Shown in pieces: positions 21,830-48,990 of a stretch of 64,000 nt of DNA. A program made the translations under genes and the position numbers. Under the pieces are notes generated by a model. The model was given only the letters and a program-made list of their open reading frames with translations, did no database searches and had not been told where the DNA came from. How positions within the stretch are numbered: the stretch's first letter is position 1; every line of letters begins with the position of its first letter. Source of the DNA: Muscardinus avellanarius (Eukaryota; Chordata; Mammalia; Rodentia; Gliridae). The stretch lies in contig OY726559.1 of assembly GCA_963383645.1 (NCBI GenBank), positions 118,443,405-118,507,404 on the forward strand, given 5' to 3'.

Positions 21830-21988
21830 GGTCATTCTACCCAAAATTCCAGGTATATTTACAGCCCATAATTCCTTTTAATCTACTGTCATCAACTCCC
21901 TAACTCTTCCTTTCTTCCTCTCCTCCTCGTCCTCCTTCTTCAACCTTGGGATTGAATAATTTAGCTCTCTACCTGTCTACACTCCAGA

Positions 21989-21990
<2 letters not shown>

Positions 21991-22032
<42 letters not shown>

Positions 22033-24025
22033 CTAAAGATTGAACCCAGAGGCATTCTAGCTCCAAGCTACACCCCTAGCCCGATTGTTTGAATTTACTA
22101 TTTGGAAATAAAGTCTCACTAGGTTGCTGAGAGTCTTGCTAAGTTGCCAAGGCTGGCTTTGAACCTGGGATCTCCCTGTCTCTGCTTGATAAATACTAGT
22201 TTTACAGACAAGCACCACTATGCCCAGCTTTTTTTTTTTTTTTTTTTTGAAACAGGGTCTTGCTAAGCTACTGAGGTTCTCATTAAGTTGTTGAGAGTCT
22301 CGCTAAATTGTTGAGGTGGGCCTTGAACTTGCAATCCTCCTATGTACCTGACTTATTTTTTATTTTTATTTATTTATTTTTGTGTGTGTGTGTGTGTGTG
22401 TGTGGTACTGGGGGTGGAACCCAGGGACCTTTCTACCTCCAGGCTATCCTCTCAGACCTATTTTATACCTTATTTGGAAACAGGGTCTTAGTAAGTCGCT
22501 GAGAGCCTCACTAAGTAGCTGAGACTGGCTTTGAACCTGTGATCCTCCTGTCTCAGCCTCCCAAGCACTGGGATTACAAGAGTGCGCCACCATGCCCAGC
22601 TTTATTTTTTAATTTTGAAATATAAATTCTTTATTTTTAAATTTTGAAATATAGTCTAAGTTGCTGAGGGCTTTGCTAAATTGCTGCCGCTGGCTGTGAA
22701 CCTGCCATCCTCCTAAGCCTCCCAACTACGGTGATCACAGACGTTGGCCACCATGTCCAGCACCTAACTCTTTTATTTTGTTTTTTACACTGGGAATTAA
22801 ACACATGGGCATTTTACCTCCAGGCTAAACCCTCAGTCCTATTTCTTATTCTTTATTTTGAAACAGGGTCTCACTAAGTTGTGGAGGGATTCATTAAGTA
22901 GCTGAGGCTGTCCATGAATGGTGATCCTCCTGTCTCAGCCTCCCAGGTACTGGGATTACAGGCGTGCAACACCACCCCAGCCAACCTCTTTTTCTAATCT
23001 ACTTTTTTTTTCTTTAGGTACTTGGGATTGAACCCATGGGCATTTAACCTCCAAGCTAAACCCCCAGTCCTATTTTTTATTCTTTTATTTAGTTATTTTT
23101 TTTTGGTGGTACTGGGGTTCCTGGAAGCCCTCCTTCCTCCGGGCTACACTCCCAGACCTATTTTATATTTTTGAAACAGGGTCTCTTACGCCAGCACGGC
23201 TGGCTTCGAACCTGCGCGATCCTCCTGTCTCCACCTCCCAAGCGCGGGGATTACAAGCGTGCGCCACCACGCCCGGCTTTTTATTCATTTTTAATTTTAT
23301 TTTTATATTTATTTATTTAACTATTTGCAGTACTGGGGATAGAACCCATGGGCATTCTACCTCCAGGCTAGACCCTTAGCCCTATTTTATAATTTATTTG
23401 GAAACAGTCTCACTAAGTTGCTGAGAGCCTCACTAAATAGCAGATGCTGGCTTCGAACCTATGTGATCCTCCTGTCTCAGCCTCCCAAGCGTTGGGATTA
23501 CAAGTGTGTGCCACCACGCCTGGCTTTGTTGTTTTTTTGTTTTTGTTTTTGTTTTTTCCTGTAACTAGGGTTGAGCCCTGGGGCATTCTACCTCTGAGCT
23601 ACACCCCAACCTTATTTTATTCTTTATTTTGAAACAGGGTTTCACTAAGTTGCAGAAGGCCTCACAAGTTGCTGAGGTGGGCCAGGAACCTGTAATCCTC
23701 CTGTCTCAGAATCCCAAGTATGGGATTACAAGGATGCACCACCATGCCCAGCCCTATTTTTTTATTCTTCCTCCTCCTCCTCCTCCTCCTCCTCCTCCTC
23801 CTCCTCCTCCTCCTCCTCCTCCTTCTTTTGGTGGTACTGGGGTTCCTAGAAACCTGTCTACCTCCGGGGTACACTCCCAGACCCATTTTTATATTTTTAA
23901 ATTTGGAAACAGGGTCTCCTAAGCCAGCGCAGCTGGCTTCAAACTTGCACGATCCTCCTGTCTCTGCCTCCCAAGCACGGGGATTACAAGTGTGCGCCAC
24001 CACGCCCAACTTTATTCTTTATACT
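21991..24025 (-). mobile_element. Intergenic SINE and microsatellite block
   Basis: Nearly continuous minus-oriented B1-dID elements. These include types B (22400-22600, 23325-23525) and C (23104-23277, 23828-24010). (GT)n lies at 21991-22030 and 22381-22404, and (TCC)n at 23768-23822. Both (GT)22381 and (TCC)n directly adjoin a GGTACTGG tail end. Confidence 0.8.
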
Positions 24026-24028
24026 TTA

Positions 24029-24134
24029 TTCAACCCTGTTCCCCCCAAAAGAATGTCTCAGCACTATATTTAATAAGATAAAACAATAGAACTGAAGGGA
24101 ATTACAGGTTCTGAATAAACCTGCCATCTGTGGT
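24029..24134 (+). repeat. Duplicated segment, copy 2
   Basis: Second copy, starting TTCAACCCTGTTCCCCCC. It runs on into CAGGGAGACTACAACAATTC and (GT)n, which in turn resemble 26705-26776. Confidence 0.75.
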
Positions 24135-24160
24135 AACAGGGAGACTACAACAATTCAATG

Positions 24161-24161
<1 letters not shown>

Positions 24162-24208
<47 letters not shown>

Positions 24209-24645
24209 CTTTATTCTTTATTCAGGGTATACTTTCATACCTATTTTATATTCTGAAACAGGGTCTCATTTTGAGCAAGGGCCTCACTAAGTCGCTGAGA
24301 TTGGCTATGAACCAGTGATCCTCCTGTATCAGCTTTCCAAGAACATGCATGTGCCACCACGCTCTGCTGATCTACTCTTTTTACCTCCAATTCTGGTGTT
24401 CTCTTTAGTATCATAACTTTATTTATTTATTTATTTATTTATTGCAGGTCTGAGATGGAACCCAAGGGCATTCGACCTCCGAGCTACACCCCCTGCCCTA
24501 TTTTTTATTCTTTACTTTGAAACACGGTCTCACTGAGTTGCAGAGGGCCTCAGTAAGTAGCTGAGGCTGGCCGTGAACCGCGATCCTCCGATCACAGCCT
24601 TCTGAATGCTGAGATTACTAGTGTGTGCCACCATACCCAGCAGGA
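24162..24645 (-). mobile_element. (GT)n followed by degraded SINE and a type-D SINE
   Basis: (GT)n at 24162-24204, a deleted minus B1 (24250-24365), (ATTT)n (24418-24442) and a type-D element (24445-24642). Confidence 0.75.
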
Positions 24646-24859
24646 TTGTAACTTTAGAACAGATCCTCAAGAAGGAGTAGACAGTGATTAGATTATTTCA
24701 TTTATTTTTGCCAGTTTCCTCTTGCCAATCTCCATACAGAGTCATAGCACCTTCTTGCACCTAAAAAAACAAAGAAAGGGGGGTACCAGATCAGAGGATA
24801 CAGGAAGTCCCTCCATCCCCTGCCACCATCTCTAGGAAAACTCCCCAGATTTCTTTTTT

Positions 24860-25518
24860 TTTTTTTTTTGGTGGTACTGGGGATGGAACCCAGGGGCCTT
24901 CTTCCTCCAGGCTACACTCCCAGACCTATTTTATATTTTTATTTGGAAACAGGGTCTCTTAAGCCAGCTAGGGCTGGCTTTGAACCTGCACAATCCTCCT
25001 GTCTCAGCCTTCCAAACATGGGAATTACAAGCGTGTGCCACCACACCCGGCCTTCTTCTTTTTTTTTTTTTTTTTTTTTTTGAGGTTCTGTGGGTGGAAC
25101 CCAAAGGCATTCTACCTCTGAGCTACACCCCCAGCTGTAGTTTCAATTCTTTATTTTGAAAAAAAAAATTTTGTGTGTGGTTTTGGGAGTGGAACCCAGA
25201 GGCTTTTCTACCTCACAGCTATACTCTCAGACCTATTTTATACTTTATTTGAATACAGGGTCTCACTAAGTTGCTGAAAGCCTCACTAAGTAGCTGAGGC
25301 TGGCTGAACCTGCGTGATCCTCCTGTCTCAGCCTCCCAAGCATGGAGATTACAAGTCTGTGGCATGACGCCCTGCTTCTATTCTTTATTTTGAAACAGGG
25401 TCTCACTGAGTTGCAAAGGGCCTCACTAAGTAGCTGAGGCTGTCCTCGAACCACGATCCTCCTATCTCAGGCTCCCAAATGCTGGGATTACAAGTGTGCA
25501 CCACCAAGCCTGGCACCA
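24860..25518 (-). mobile_element. Three minus-oriented SINEs
   Basis: Elements at 24865-25052, 25085-25375 (with an extra ID tail) and 25378-25515. CCCAGATTTC (24843-24852) and CACCAGATTTC (25514-25524) may be the outer target duplication. Confidence 0.75.
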
Positions 25519-25519
25519 G

Positions 25520-26160
25520 ATTTCATATTCTGAGCTGAGATTTCCCTAACTTGTCTCTTAGGAGAGAGCTGTCTTTTTCCCTCCTCATTCCTTCCTCCTG
25601 CTAAATCTCTTCTACTCCATAGTTATTTAAAATCCTAACTTAAATATCTTCCTCTCTCATGATGAACCTCTGTGCCTTTGTGCTGCCATGATTCTGGCTT
25701 CAAAGTAAACACTCTAAAGAGATAGGGGGAAAAAAATTTCCTCCTTATAAATACAGTTCTGCCCCCGCCAATCTCTCTCTGGTTCCTTAGGAAATTGCCA
25801 CCCTATTCTGACTCTGAACTTTGCCTCTTAACTCCACCCACTTTTATTACCCAGCCATTTTGCCCTCTGGTACCTGCCATGCCTTGAAACATGGCCAGAT
25901 GGAATAAGCTCTGATTCTTCAAGAGGTCTCTTCTCTATTACACCCGCTACTCTAGGAGGTCAGAGAGTCCTCCCAATTCAGGACAATTAATGACGCATAT
26001 CACAAAAGCCTTAACATCTCCCGCACTCTTTAAGATTAGATAATAAGGACATTTTTCTAAAGATAACCCCTGTTCCTTCTTTAAGCAGCTGAGAATTGAC
26101 CAGAATGGAAATCCTAGACAGAAATAACTAGTCAGAAATTACTTTGAAGATTCCTCCAAG
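25520..26160. other. Unique sequence 3' of C1orf54
   Basis: No SINE and no exon recognised. It may include downstream untranslated exon sequence of C1orf54, since a donor follows the stop codon. Confidence 0.4.
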
Positions 26161-26172
26161 GCCAGGGGATGC

Positions 26173-26174
<2 letters not shown>

Positions 26175-26207
<33 letters not shown>

Positions 26208-26421
26208 TGGGTCTGGGGATGGAACCCAGGGGCATTTGACCTCCGAGCTACAGCCCCTTCCCTATTTTTTATTCTTTATTTTGAAACTGGGTCTCACTGA
26301 GTTGCAGAGGGCCTCACTAAGTAGCTGAGGCTGTCCGCAAACCGTGATCCTCCGGTCTCAGCCTCCCGAATGCTGGGATTACAAGCGTGCGCCACCACGC
26401 CCGGCTCAGGGGATGCACTCT
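26175..26421 (-). mobile_element. Type-D SINE with 13-bp target duplication
   Basis: A near-consensus minus element (reversed, GGGTCTGGGGATGGAACCC to CACGCCCGGC) between two copies of CAGGGGATGCACT (26163-26175 and 26407-26419). It lies within 10 bases of the last C1orf54 coding exon. Confidence 0.9.
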
Positions 26422-26427
26422 TACCTT

Positions 26428-42315
<15,888 letters not shown>

Positions 42316-42333
42316 TCTGGGTTTGCACTCTCG
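42316..42333 (-). other. C1orf54: C1orf54 5' UTR segment of the first coding exon
   Basis: On the minus strand an acceptor (TTTGACAG) ends at 42334, leaving 18 untranslated bases before the ATG. The gene therefore must have at least one upstream untranslated exon. Confidence 0.65.
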
Positions 42334-42544
42334 CTGTCAAAGTAAAAAGAGGAAATTACACTGTTTCCCACCAAACTTACCCCGCCTCCCCTGCGCCTCT
42401 GAAGCTGGGGATGGAGCTGCTGGGACTCAGGACTCTTCTCCCATGGGGCGGAATTCTCCGCCTACTTGCTGATTAGATCTTCTGTTATTGCGGTCTTAAC
42501 CAGAACTGTCCAGATGGAAAAGCTGATGTGGTTGGGAGGTTGTT

Positions 42545-43120
42545 TGTTTGGGGATTGAGCCCAGGGAGAGTGGTCCTTGAGGCACATCCCTAGCCCTTGT
42601 TACTTCTGAGACTGGTTCTGGCTCAGTTGCCCAGGCTGGCCTGGAACGTGTGTTCCTCCCGCCTCATCCTCCCCAGTCGCTGGGATTACAGGCGTGCACC
42701 GGCCCAAAGTGGCTTTCATTTTTGGTACTGGAGATTGAACCCAGGGTCATTCTACCTCCGGGCTACACCTCCAGCTCTTTTTAATTTTTTTTTTTTTTTT
42801 TTTTTTTTTACTGAGGATGGAACCAAGAGGCACTCTACCTACGAGAGATACCCCCAGCCCTATTTTTTTTTTTTTTTTTGCAGTACTGGGGATGGAACCC
42901 AGGGGCGTTCTACCTCCCGGCTCCACCCACAGCCCTATTTTATAGGTTATTTGGAAACAGGGTCTCACTAAATTGCTCAAAGCCTAAGTAGCTGAGGCTG
43001 GCTTCGAACCTGTGCGATCCTCCTGTCCCAGCCTCCCAAGCGCTGGGATTACAAGCGTGCGCCACCATGCCTGGCCCCAGACCTATTTTTTATTCTTTAT
43101 TTTATTTTATTTTATTTTAT
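42545..43120 (-). mobile_element. Minus SINEs upstream of the C1orf54 coding start
   Basis: An old diverged B1 (42545-42715) and three younger minus copies or tails to 43085, followed by (TTTTA)n (43099-43127). Confidence 0.75.
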
Positions 43121-43124
43121 TTTA

Positions 43125-43219
43125 TTTTTGGTGGTACTGGGGATGGCAACCAGGGGCCCTATGGTCTGGGAGTGTAGCCTGGAGGTAGAAGGCCCCTGGT
43201 TGCCATCCCCAGTACCACC

Positions 43220-43224
<5 letters not shown>
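43125..43224. repeat. Perfect 34-bp inverted repeat made of ID-tail sequence
   Basis: Arms 43125-43158 and 43191-43224 are exact reverse complements (core GGTGGTACTGGGGATGGCAA). The 32-base loop is itself ID-tail sequence. An (AT)n tract (43234-43310) adjoins. Such exactness is not expected from two independent SINEs. Confidence 0.9.
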
Positions 43225-43269
<45 letters not shown>

Positions 43270-43309
43270 ATACATATATATTATATTTTTATTATATATA
43301 TATATATTT

Positions 43310-43886
43310 TTTTTTTAAACAGGGTCTCTTAAGCCAGTGGAGGCTGGCTTTGAACCTGCATGATACTCCTGTCTCAGCCTCCCAAGTGAAGGGATTATAA
43401 GCATGCGCCACCACGCCTGGTTTATTCTTTATTTTGAAAAAGGGTTACTAAGTTGTGGAGGGCCTAAGTAGCTGAGGCTGTCCATGAACTGTGATCCTCC
43501 TGTCTCATCCTCCCAAATGCTGGGATTATAAGCATGGGCCACCATGCCTGGCTTTTTTTTTTTTTTTTTTTTTTTTTGTGGTACTAGGGATGGAACTCAG
43601 GAGCCTTCTCCGAGCTACACCCCAGTTCTATTTTTTATTCTTTATTTTGAAACAAAGTCTCACTGAGTTGCAAAGAGCCTCACTAAGTAGTAGCTGAGGC
43701 TGTCCTTGAACCACGACCCTCCCATCTCAGCCTCCCAAAAACTGGGATTACAAGTGTGTGCTACCACACCCGGCTCATGCCTGGCTTTTAAAGTTATTTT
43801 TATTTTTAGGTACTGGAGAATGAACTCAAGGGCATTCTACCTCTGACCTACACCCCAGCCCTTTTTATTATTATTATTATTATTAT

Positions 43887-43921
<35 letters not shown>

Positions 43922-44222
43922 GTGGTACTGGGGGTGGAACCCAGAAGCTTTCTACCTCCAGGCTATACTCCCAGACCTATTTTATATTTTATTTGAAAAC
44001 AGGGTCTCACTAAGTAGCTGAGGCTGGCTGCGAAACTATGCGATCCTCCTGTCTCAGCCTCCCAAGCGCGGGGATTACAAACGTGCGCCACCACGCCCGG
44101 CTATTTATTATTTTTGAAACAGGGTCTCGTTAGGTTGCTGAGAGTCTCACGAAGCCGCTGAGGCTGTCCTCAAACCTGTGATCCTCCTGTCTCAGCCTCC
44201 CAAGTACTGGGAGTATAGGCCA
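43310..44222 (-). mobile_element. Minus SINE block
   Basis: Elements at 43318-43422, 43425-43552, 43575-43775 and 43920-44102 (type B, middle deleted), and B1 44105-44220, with (ATT)n and a long T-run (43867-43920). Confidence 0.8.
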
Positions 44223-44274
44223 GACTCAAAGTGGGTTTCAGACCTAAATAAGGTGCCATCAGGACTCCAGCCAC

Positions 44275-44690
44275 TATTTTCAAAGAAAAGTCTACCAATG
44301 GCACACACTTGTAATTCCAGTACTTAGGGGCTGTGACAGGAGGATCACAGGTGTGAGGACAGTCTCAGCAAATAGATTCTCATCAATTTAGTGAGACCTT
44401 TTTTTTTTTTTTTTGGTGGTACTGAGGTTCCTGGAAGCCCTTCTACCTCCGGGCTACACTCCCAGACCTATTTTATATTTTTGAAACAGGGTCTCTTACG
44501 CCAGCGCAGCTGGCTTCGAACCTACGTGATCCTCCTGTCTCTGCCTCCCAAGCGCGGGATTACAAGCGTGCGCGCCACCACGCCCGGCTAGTGAGACCTT
44601 TTTTAAAAAATAAAAATAAAAATAAAATCGGACTGGGGTCTGTAACTTAGAGGTAGAATGCCCCTAGGTTCATTCCCCAGTACCACAAAG
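44275..44690 (+). mobile_element. Plus SINE split by a minus type-C insertion
   Basis: The host (44285-44400, resuming 44590) is interrupted by a near-consensus type-C element (44400-44589). TAGTGAGACCTTTTTT flanks it (about 44390 and 44589) as target duplication. An ID tail (44630-44685) and (GGAA)n (44690-44763) follow. Confidence 0.85.
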
Positions 44691-44774
44691 GAAGGAAGGA
44701 AGGAAGGAAGGAAGGAAGGAAGGAAGGAAGGAAGGAAGGAAGGAGGGAAGGAAGGAAGGAAAGAAAAGTCAGCC

Positions 44775-45611
44775 AGCCGGGCGTGGTGGCGCACGCTTGT
44801 AATCCCCGCGCTTGGGAGGCGGAGACCGGAGGATCGTACAGGTTCGAAGCCAGCCGCTCTGGCTTAAGAGACCCTGTTTCCAAAAATAAAATAAAAAATA
44901 GGTCTGGGAGTGTAGCCTGGAGGTAGAAGGGCTTCCAGGAACCCCAGTACCACCAAAAAGAAAAGAAAAGTTTACCAAGAAGCTTTTACCCTTTCCTTTC
45001 TCTTCTTTCCTCCCAGTCCAGGAAAAAAAGCTGCCCTTCCCTCTTGCTGTCCCTAACTCACCACGGCCATCCAGCCTCGCTCTTTTCCCTGAAGCCTGGT
45101 CGCAGTCTCCATCGCCGTGGTGGAGGTGCACAGAGGAAGGACCAAGCATTTTTTTCTAGATTGGAAAAAGAGTCCCCCTTAAGCCAGGCGTGGTGGTGCA
45201 CGCTTGTAATCTCAGTACTTGAGAGGCGGAGACAGGAGGGTCTCAGGTTCATGGCCATCCTCAGCTACTTGGTGAGGCTCTCCCCAACTTAATGAGACCC
45301 TGTTTCAAAATAAAGAATTAAAAATAGGACTAAGGAAGCCGGGCGTGGTAGTGCACACTTCCAGCATTTGAGAGGCTGAGACAGGAGGATCTCGGTGTGT
45401 GGCCAGCCTCGGCTACTTAGTGAGGCCCTTTGCCACTCAGTGAGACCCTATTTCAAAATAAATAATAAAAGATAGGTTTGGGAGTATAGGTAGGAGGTGG
45501 AACGTCCCTGGGTTCCATCCCCCAGTCCTGTAAAAAAGAAAAAAAATAAATAAAAAATAGGTTTGGGGGTGTAGCTCAGAAGTCGAATGCCCCTGTGTTC
45601 CATCCCCAGTA

Positions 45612-45660
<49 letters not shown>
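44775..45660 (+). mobile_element. Plus SINEs ending in (CA)n
   Basis: Type C (44776-44960), 45183-45330 (no ID), a type-A copy 45338-45530 and an ID tail 45560-45612. The last runs directly into (CA)n (45613-45660). 44965-45180 and 45665-45950 are unique. Confidence 0.8.
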
Positions 45661-45954
45661 TAGTCTTCTTCTGCTGGCCTTGGTTATGGAGGATGGGAAC
45701 ATTTACCCAGGACTGTTTGATTCTCAAAGTACCTGCTGTGATGCCTCTGATAAAAATCTCTCAGCCAAGGATAGCTATTTCCTCTCTGGTCAGTGCTGAC
45801 CTCATCTCAATTTTTTCTCAATTTCCTGAACGCAGGATGGAAGAAGGAAGGAAGCAGAGAGGGTCTTTCCCTGCAGGGGTGGCCGTGCCCCACTCCCACT
45901 TTCTTTCAGTTTACATGGTAGTTCCCTTCAGAGCTACAGAAGTAGACCTCTTTT

Positions 45955-47501
45955 TTTTTTTTTTTTTTTCAGTACTGGGGATTGAACCCAGGGACATTCT
46001 ACCTCCAAGCTACACCCCCAGCCCTATTTTTTTTTATTTTTTATTTCGAAGCAAGGTCTCACTAGTTTGCTGAGCATCTCACTACTTGCTGAGGCTGTCC
46101 TTGAACCTGAGATCCTTTTGTCTCAGCCTCCCAAATACTAGGATTACAGGCGTGTGCCACCAGGCCCAACTCTGGAAAATCTTTTTGGGAAAAGATTTGT
46201 TTGGTGACTTTCTGTGCAAATCTATTCCTCAACTCCTTTCCAGAATTTCCTGAAAAAAGCATAACATAGCTATGTGAGTGTACACGCAGGCATTAAATTA
46301 TAAATCACTTCTGGCCGGGCTTGGTGGCGCACGCTTTTAATCCCCGCGCTTGGGAGGCAGAGACAGGAGGATAGCGCAGGTTCGAAGCCTCGATAGGTCT
46401 CTCTCTGGCTTAAGAGCCCCTATTTCCAAATAAAAATATATATAAAAAAATAGGTGTCTGGGAGTGTAGCCTGGAGGTAGAAGGGTTTCCAGAAACCCCA
46501 GTACCACACACAAAAAAATTATATATATATAATATATATATCTTCTGGGAATATTGGTTCCCTTCAAACAATTTCTATAATTTCTGGTACGTTAATAACA
46601 TTCTCAAAGCCCATATTCAGCCAGGTGTTTGGGACGACACTTATAATCATAGTACTTGGGAGGCTAAGACAGGAGGATCGCAGGTTCAAGGACAGCCTCA
46701 GGTACTTAGTGAGGTCCTCCACAATTTAGGGAGACTCTTTCAAAATAAAGAATAAAAAGTAGGAAGCTGGGCATGGTGGCTCACGCTTGTAATCCCAGCA
46801 TTTGGGAGGCTGAGACAAGAGGATTGTGGTTTGCAGACAGCCTCAGCTACTACTTAATGAAGCCCTTTGAAACTCAGTGAGATCCCTGTTTCAAAAAATA
46901 AATAAGCCGGGCGTGGTGGCGCACACTTGTAATCCCCGCACTTGGGAGGCTCAGAAAGGAGGATCGCACAGGTTCGAAGCCTGCCTCAGCTACTTAGTGA
47001 GGCTCTCAGCAACTTAGTGAGACCGTTTCCAAATAAAATATAAAATAGGTCTGGGAGTATAGCTCGAAGGTAGAAAGCCCCTGGGTCCCACCATTCCAGT
47101 ACGACCAAAAAAAAAAAAAGAAAAAAAGGCTTGGGGTATAGCTCAGATGTAGAATGCCCCTGGGTTCAATCCCAATACAAAAAAAGGAACATATTCTGAG
47201 CATGGTGTCTGGCACAAGTTTGTGATCCCAGTACTTGGGAGGCTGAGACTGGAGGATTGCAGGTTCTCACCCACCTCAGCTACTTAGTGAGACCCTCGAC
47301 AACTTAGTGAGACCCTATTTCAAAAATAAAGAATAAAAATTAGGGCTGGGGGTGTAACTCGGAGTTAGAATGCCCCTGGGCTCCATCCCCAGTACTGCCA
47401 AAAATAATAATAATAATAATAATAACAATAATAATAATAATAATAAGATGGAGATGTAGCTCAGAGGAAGAATGCCCCTGGGTTCAATCCCCAGTACCGA
47501 G

Positions 47502-47505
<4 letters not shown>
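45955..47505 (+). mobile_element. Last SINE block before APH1A, mostly plus
   Basis: A minus element (45955-46172), then plus elements 46313-46515 (type C), 46617-46760, 46764-46900, 46905-47105 (type B), 47130-47178 and 47190-47400. (TAA)n (47404-47447) and an ID tail with (AAAAC)n (47450-47545) follow. No SINE follows until 52.68 kb. Confidence 0.8.
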
Positions 47506-47532
<27 letters not shown>

Positions 47533-47683
47533 ACAAACCCACAACCAAACAAAAAACAACCAAAGAAAACAACAACCAAACAAAATAAATTCCAGATTCC
47601 CCCACTCTCCAAGCTGGAATTCCTTTGCCTGAACATCCTCCCTAAGGATCAATCCCTCCCCATTCCAAAGCAGGTGCTCATAC

Positions 47684-47860
47684 CTTCTTCTCCTGCTTTA
47701 ACTTTCTTTCATTCTTATATGAAATCTCTGTCCCCAGCCTGAGGCAAAAATACCACTGAAGATAATTTTTTTCCCCAGAAAATAAACAGAGGAAGTGTGA
47801 CATAAAAGGAATTGGCCGACTGGGGTGGGGCGGGGGAGGGAAATGCCTGCAGTTTTTTCT
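47684..47860 (-). promoter_or_regulatory. C1orf54: Probable C1orf54 untranslated first exon and promoter
   Basis: This is unique, SINE-free sequence between the SINE block and the APH1A CpG island. The minus strand has a good donor (AAG then GTATGA, last exon base 47684). Farther 5' it has a TTTTATG TATA-like element (about 47800) and a CACTTCCTC ETS/PU.1-type site (47790-47798) in the core-promoter zone. In human, C1orf54 starts close to the APH1A promoter and transcribes away from it, which fits. The start site and the splice to 42333 are inferred. Confidence 0.5.
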
Positions 47861-48229
47861 CAACCCCATCTAACTGTTTTTGTTTTTAACTCCGAAATTC
47901 TTTCTCAACTACTTAGCATTTCTTGCCCAGCTCCTCTCGCTTCTCTCCACATCTGCCATTGCAGACTGCAGATGAAGGCGTTTTGGGACACACTGTAGTC
48001 CATGTTGTCCAGAGATCGCCTGCTTTTAAGTCTCAGCTTAGGCAGCAGCGCTGGACAATTTCCTCTCATTCAAGTAAGAACAATACCCGTCCCTATCTTC
48101 CTGCAACCCCTATCCTGTGCTCTTTGTATCTGTTCCTGGGATTAAAACAGGATCTTCCCCCTGTGCAGTCCTCCAAGAAGAGGTGGGGTTTCTACCACCC
48201 TCTTCCCACAAAGAAACGAAGGAAACCGA

Positions 48230-48990
48230 GGCCCAGGCGCAAATGAACCCCGGAATCAGTGTCTGGCCTGGCCTGCCCCGCCCGCCCTCCGACCCGCCGC
48301 AGCCTCCTGTGTCTGGACGCGGAGCCCCGGGGACTACAACTCCCGGCAGGCCCCGCGGCGCGGCCGGCCTCCTTCCGGGGTGGGGACTGGCTGGGAGGTG
48401 GCCGTGGGGCTGGGCCGGGATTGTCCCCGCCTCGGCTTCCGTAGACGGAGTCGGGCGGACCTTCCTCCGGGGTTTCGCGCCCCCTCCCCCCGGGGCCCGG
48501 GGGTGACATTGCACCGCGCCCCTCGTGGGGTCGCGCCGCCCTCCGCGCGGGCTCCCGGGCGCGCCTCCCTCGCCCTCGCCCGGCCGGAGCCCGCCCGCCC
48601 CGGCCGCCCAGCCATGGGGGCTGCGGTGTTCTTCGGATGCACTTTCGTGGCGTTCGGCCCAGCCTTCGCGCTCTTCTTGATCACTGTGGCCGGGGACCCG
48701 CTCCGCGTTATCATCCTGGTCGCGGGGTGAGTCTGGGGTCGTGGAGAGGCGCGGGAGGGGCTGGAGGACCTGGGGCGAGCCTGGGAGCTGGAGTTGGAGG
48801 AGATGAGAAGTTGGAGGTGAAGGTTGGCTAGGGTCGGGTCGGGGATTGGTGATCTGCCCTTTACCGAAGCAGCTGGTTTCCGCCTTCCTAAGATCACACA
48901 GATCCCTCCTGTGCGCCTCCGGGCGGAGGAGGCCCGGGGCGAGGCTCGCGAGGGGCTGTGCTGACCTCAGCCGGCCAGCCGGTGCCTTGA
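48230..48990 (+). promoter_or_regulatory. APH1A: APH1A CpG-island promoter
   Basis: This dense CpG island covers the APH1A 5' UTR and first exon. It includes a ZNF143/THAP11 (SBS) motif, ACTACAACTCCCGGCAGG at 48333-48350, plus GC boxes and an ETS-type CTTCCGG near 48371. This is a TATA-less housekeeping promoter layout. The 5' UTR probably starts between about 48350 and 48560 and runs unspliced into the ATG at 48614. Confidence 0.85.

Noticed and set aside
23629..24073. Open frames with poly-Pro, poly-Leu or poly-Arg runs
   Set aside because: They read through a (TCC)n tract between SINEs; no gene context.
48070..48080. Plus-strand AAGTAAGAAC, resembling a donor for an upstream APH1A exon
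   Set aside because: The APH1A 5' UTR appears continuous with exon 1 and no matching acceptor upstream of 48614 is convincing.
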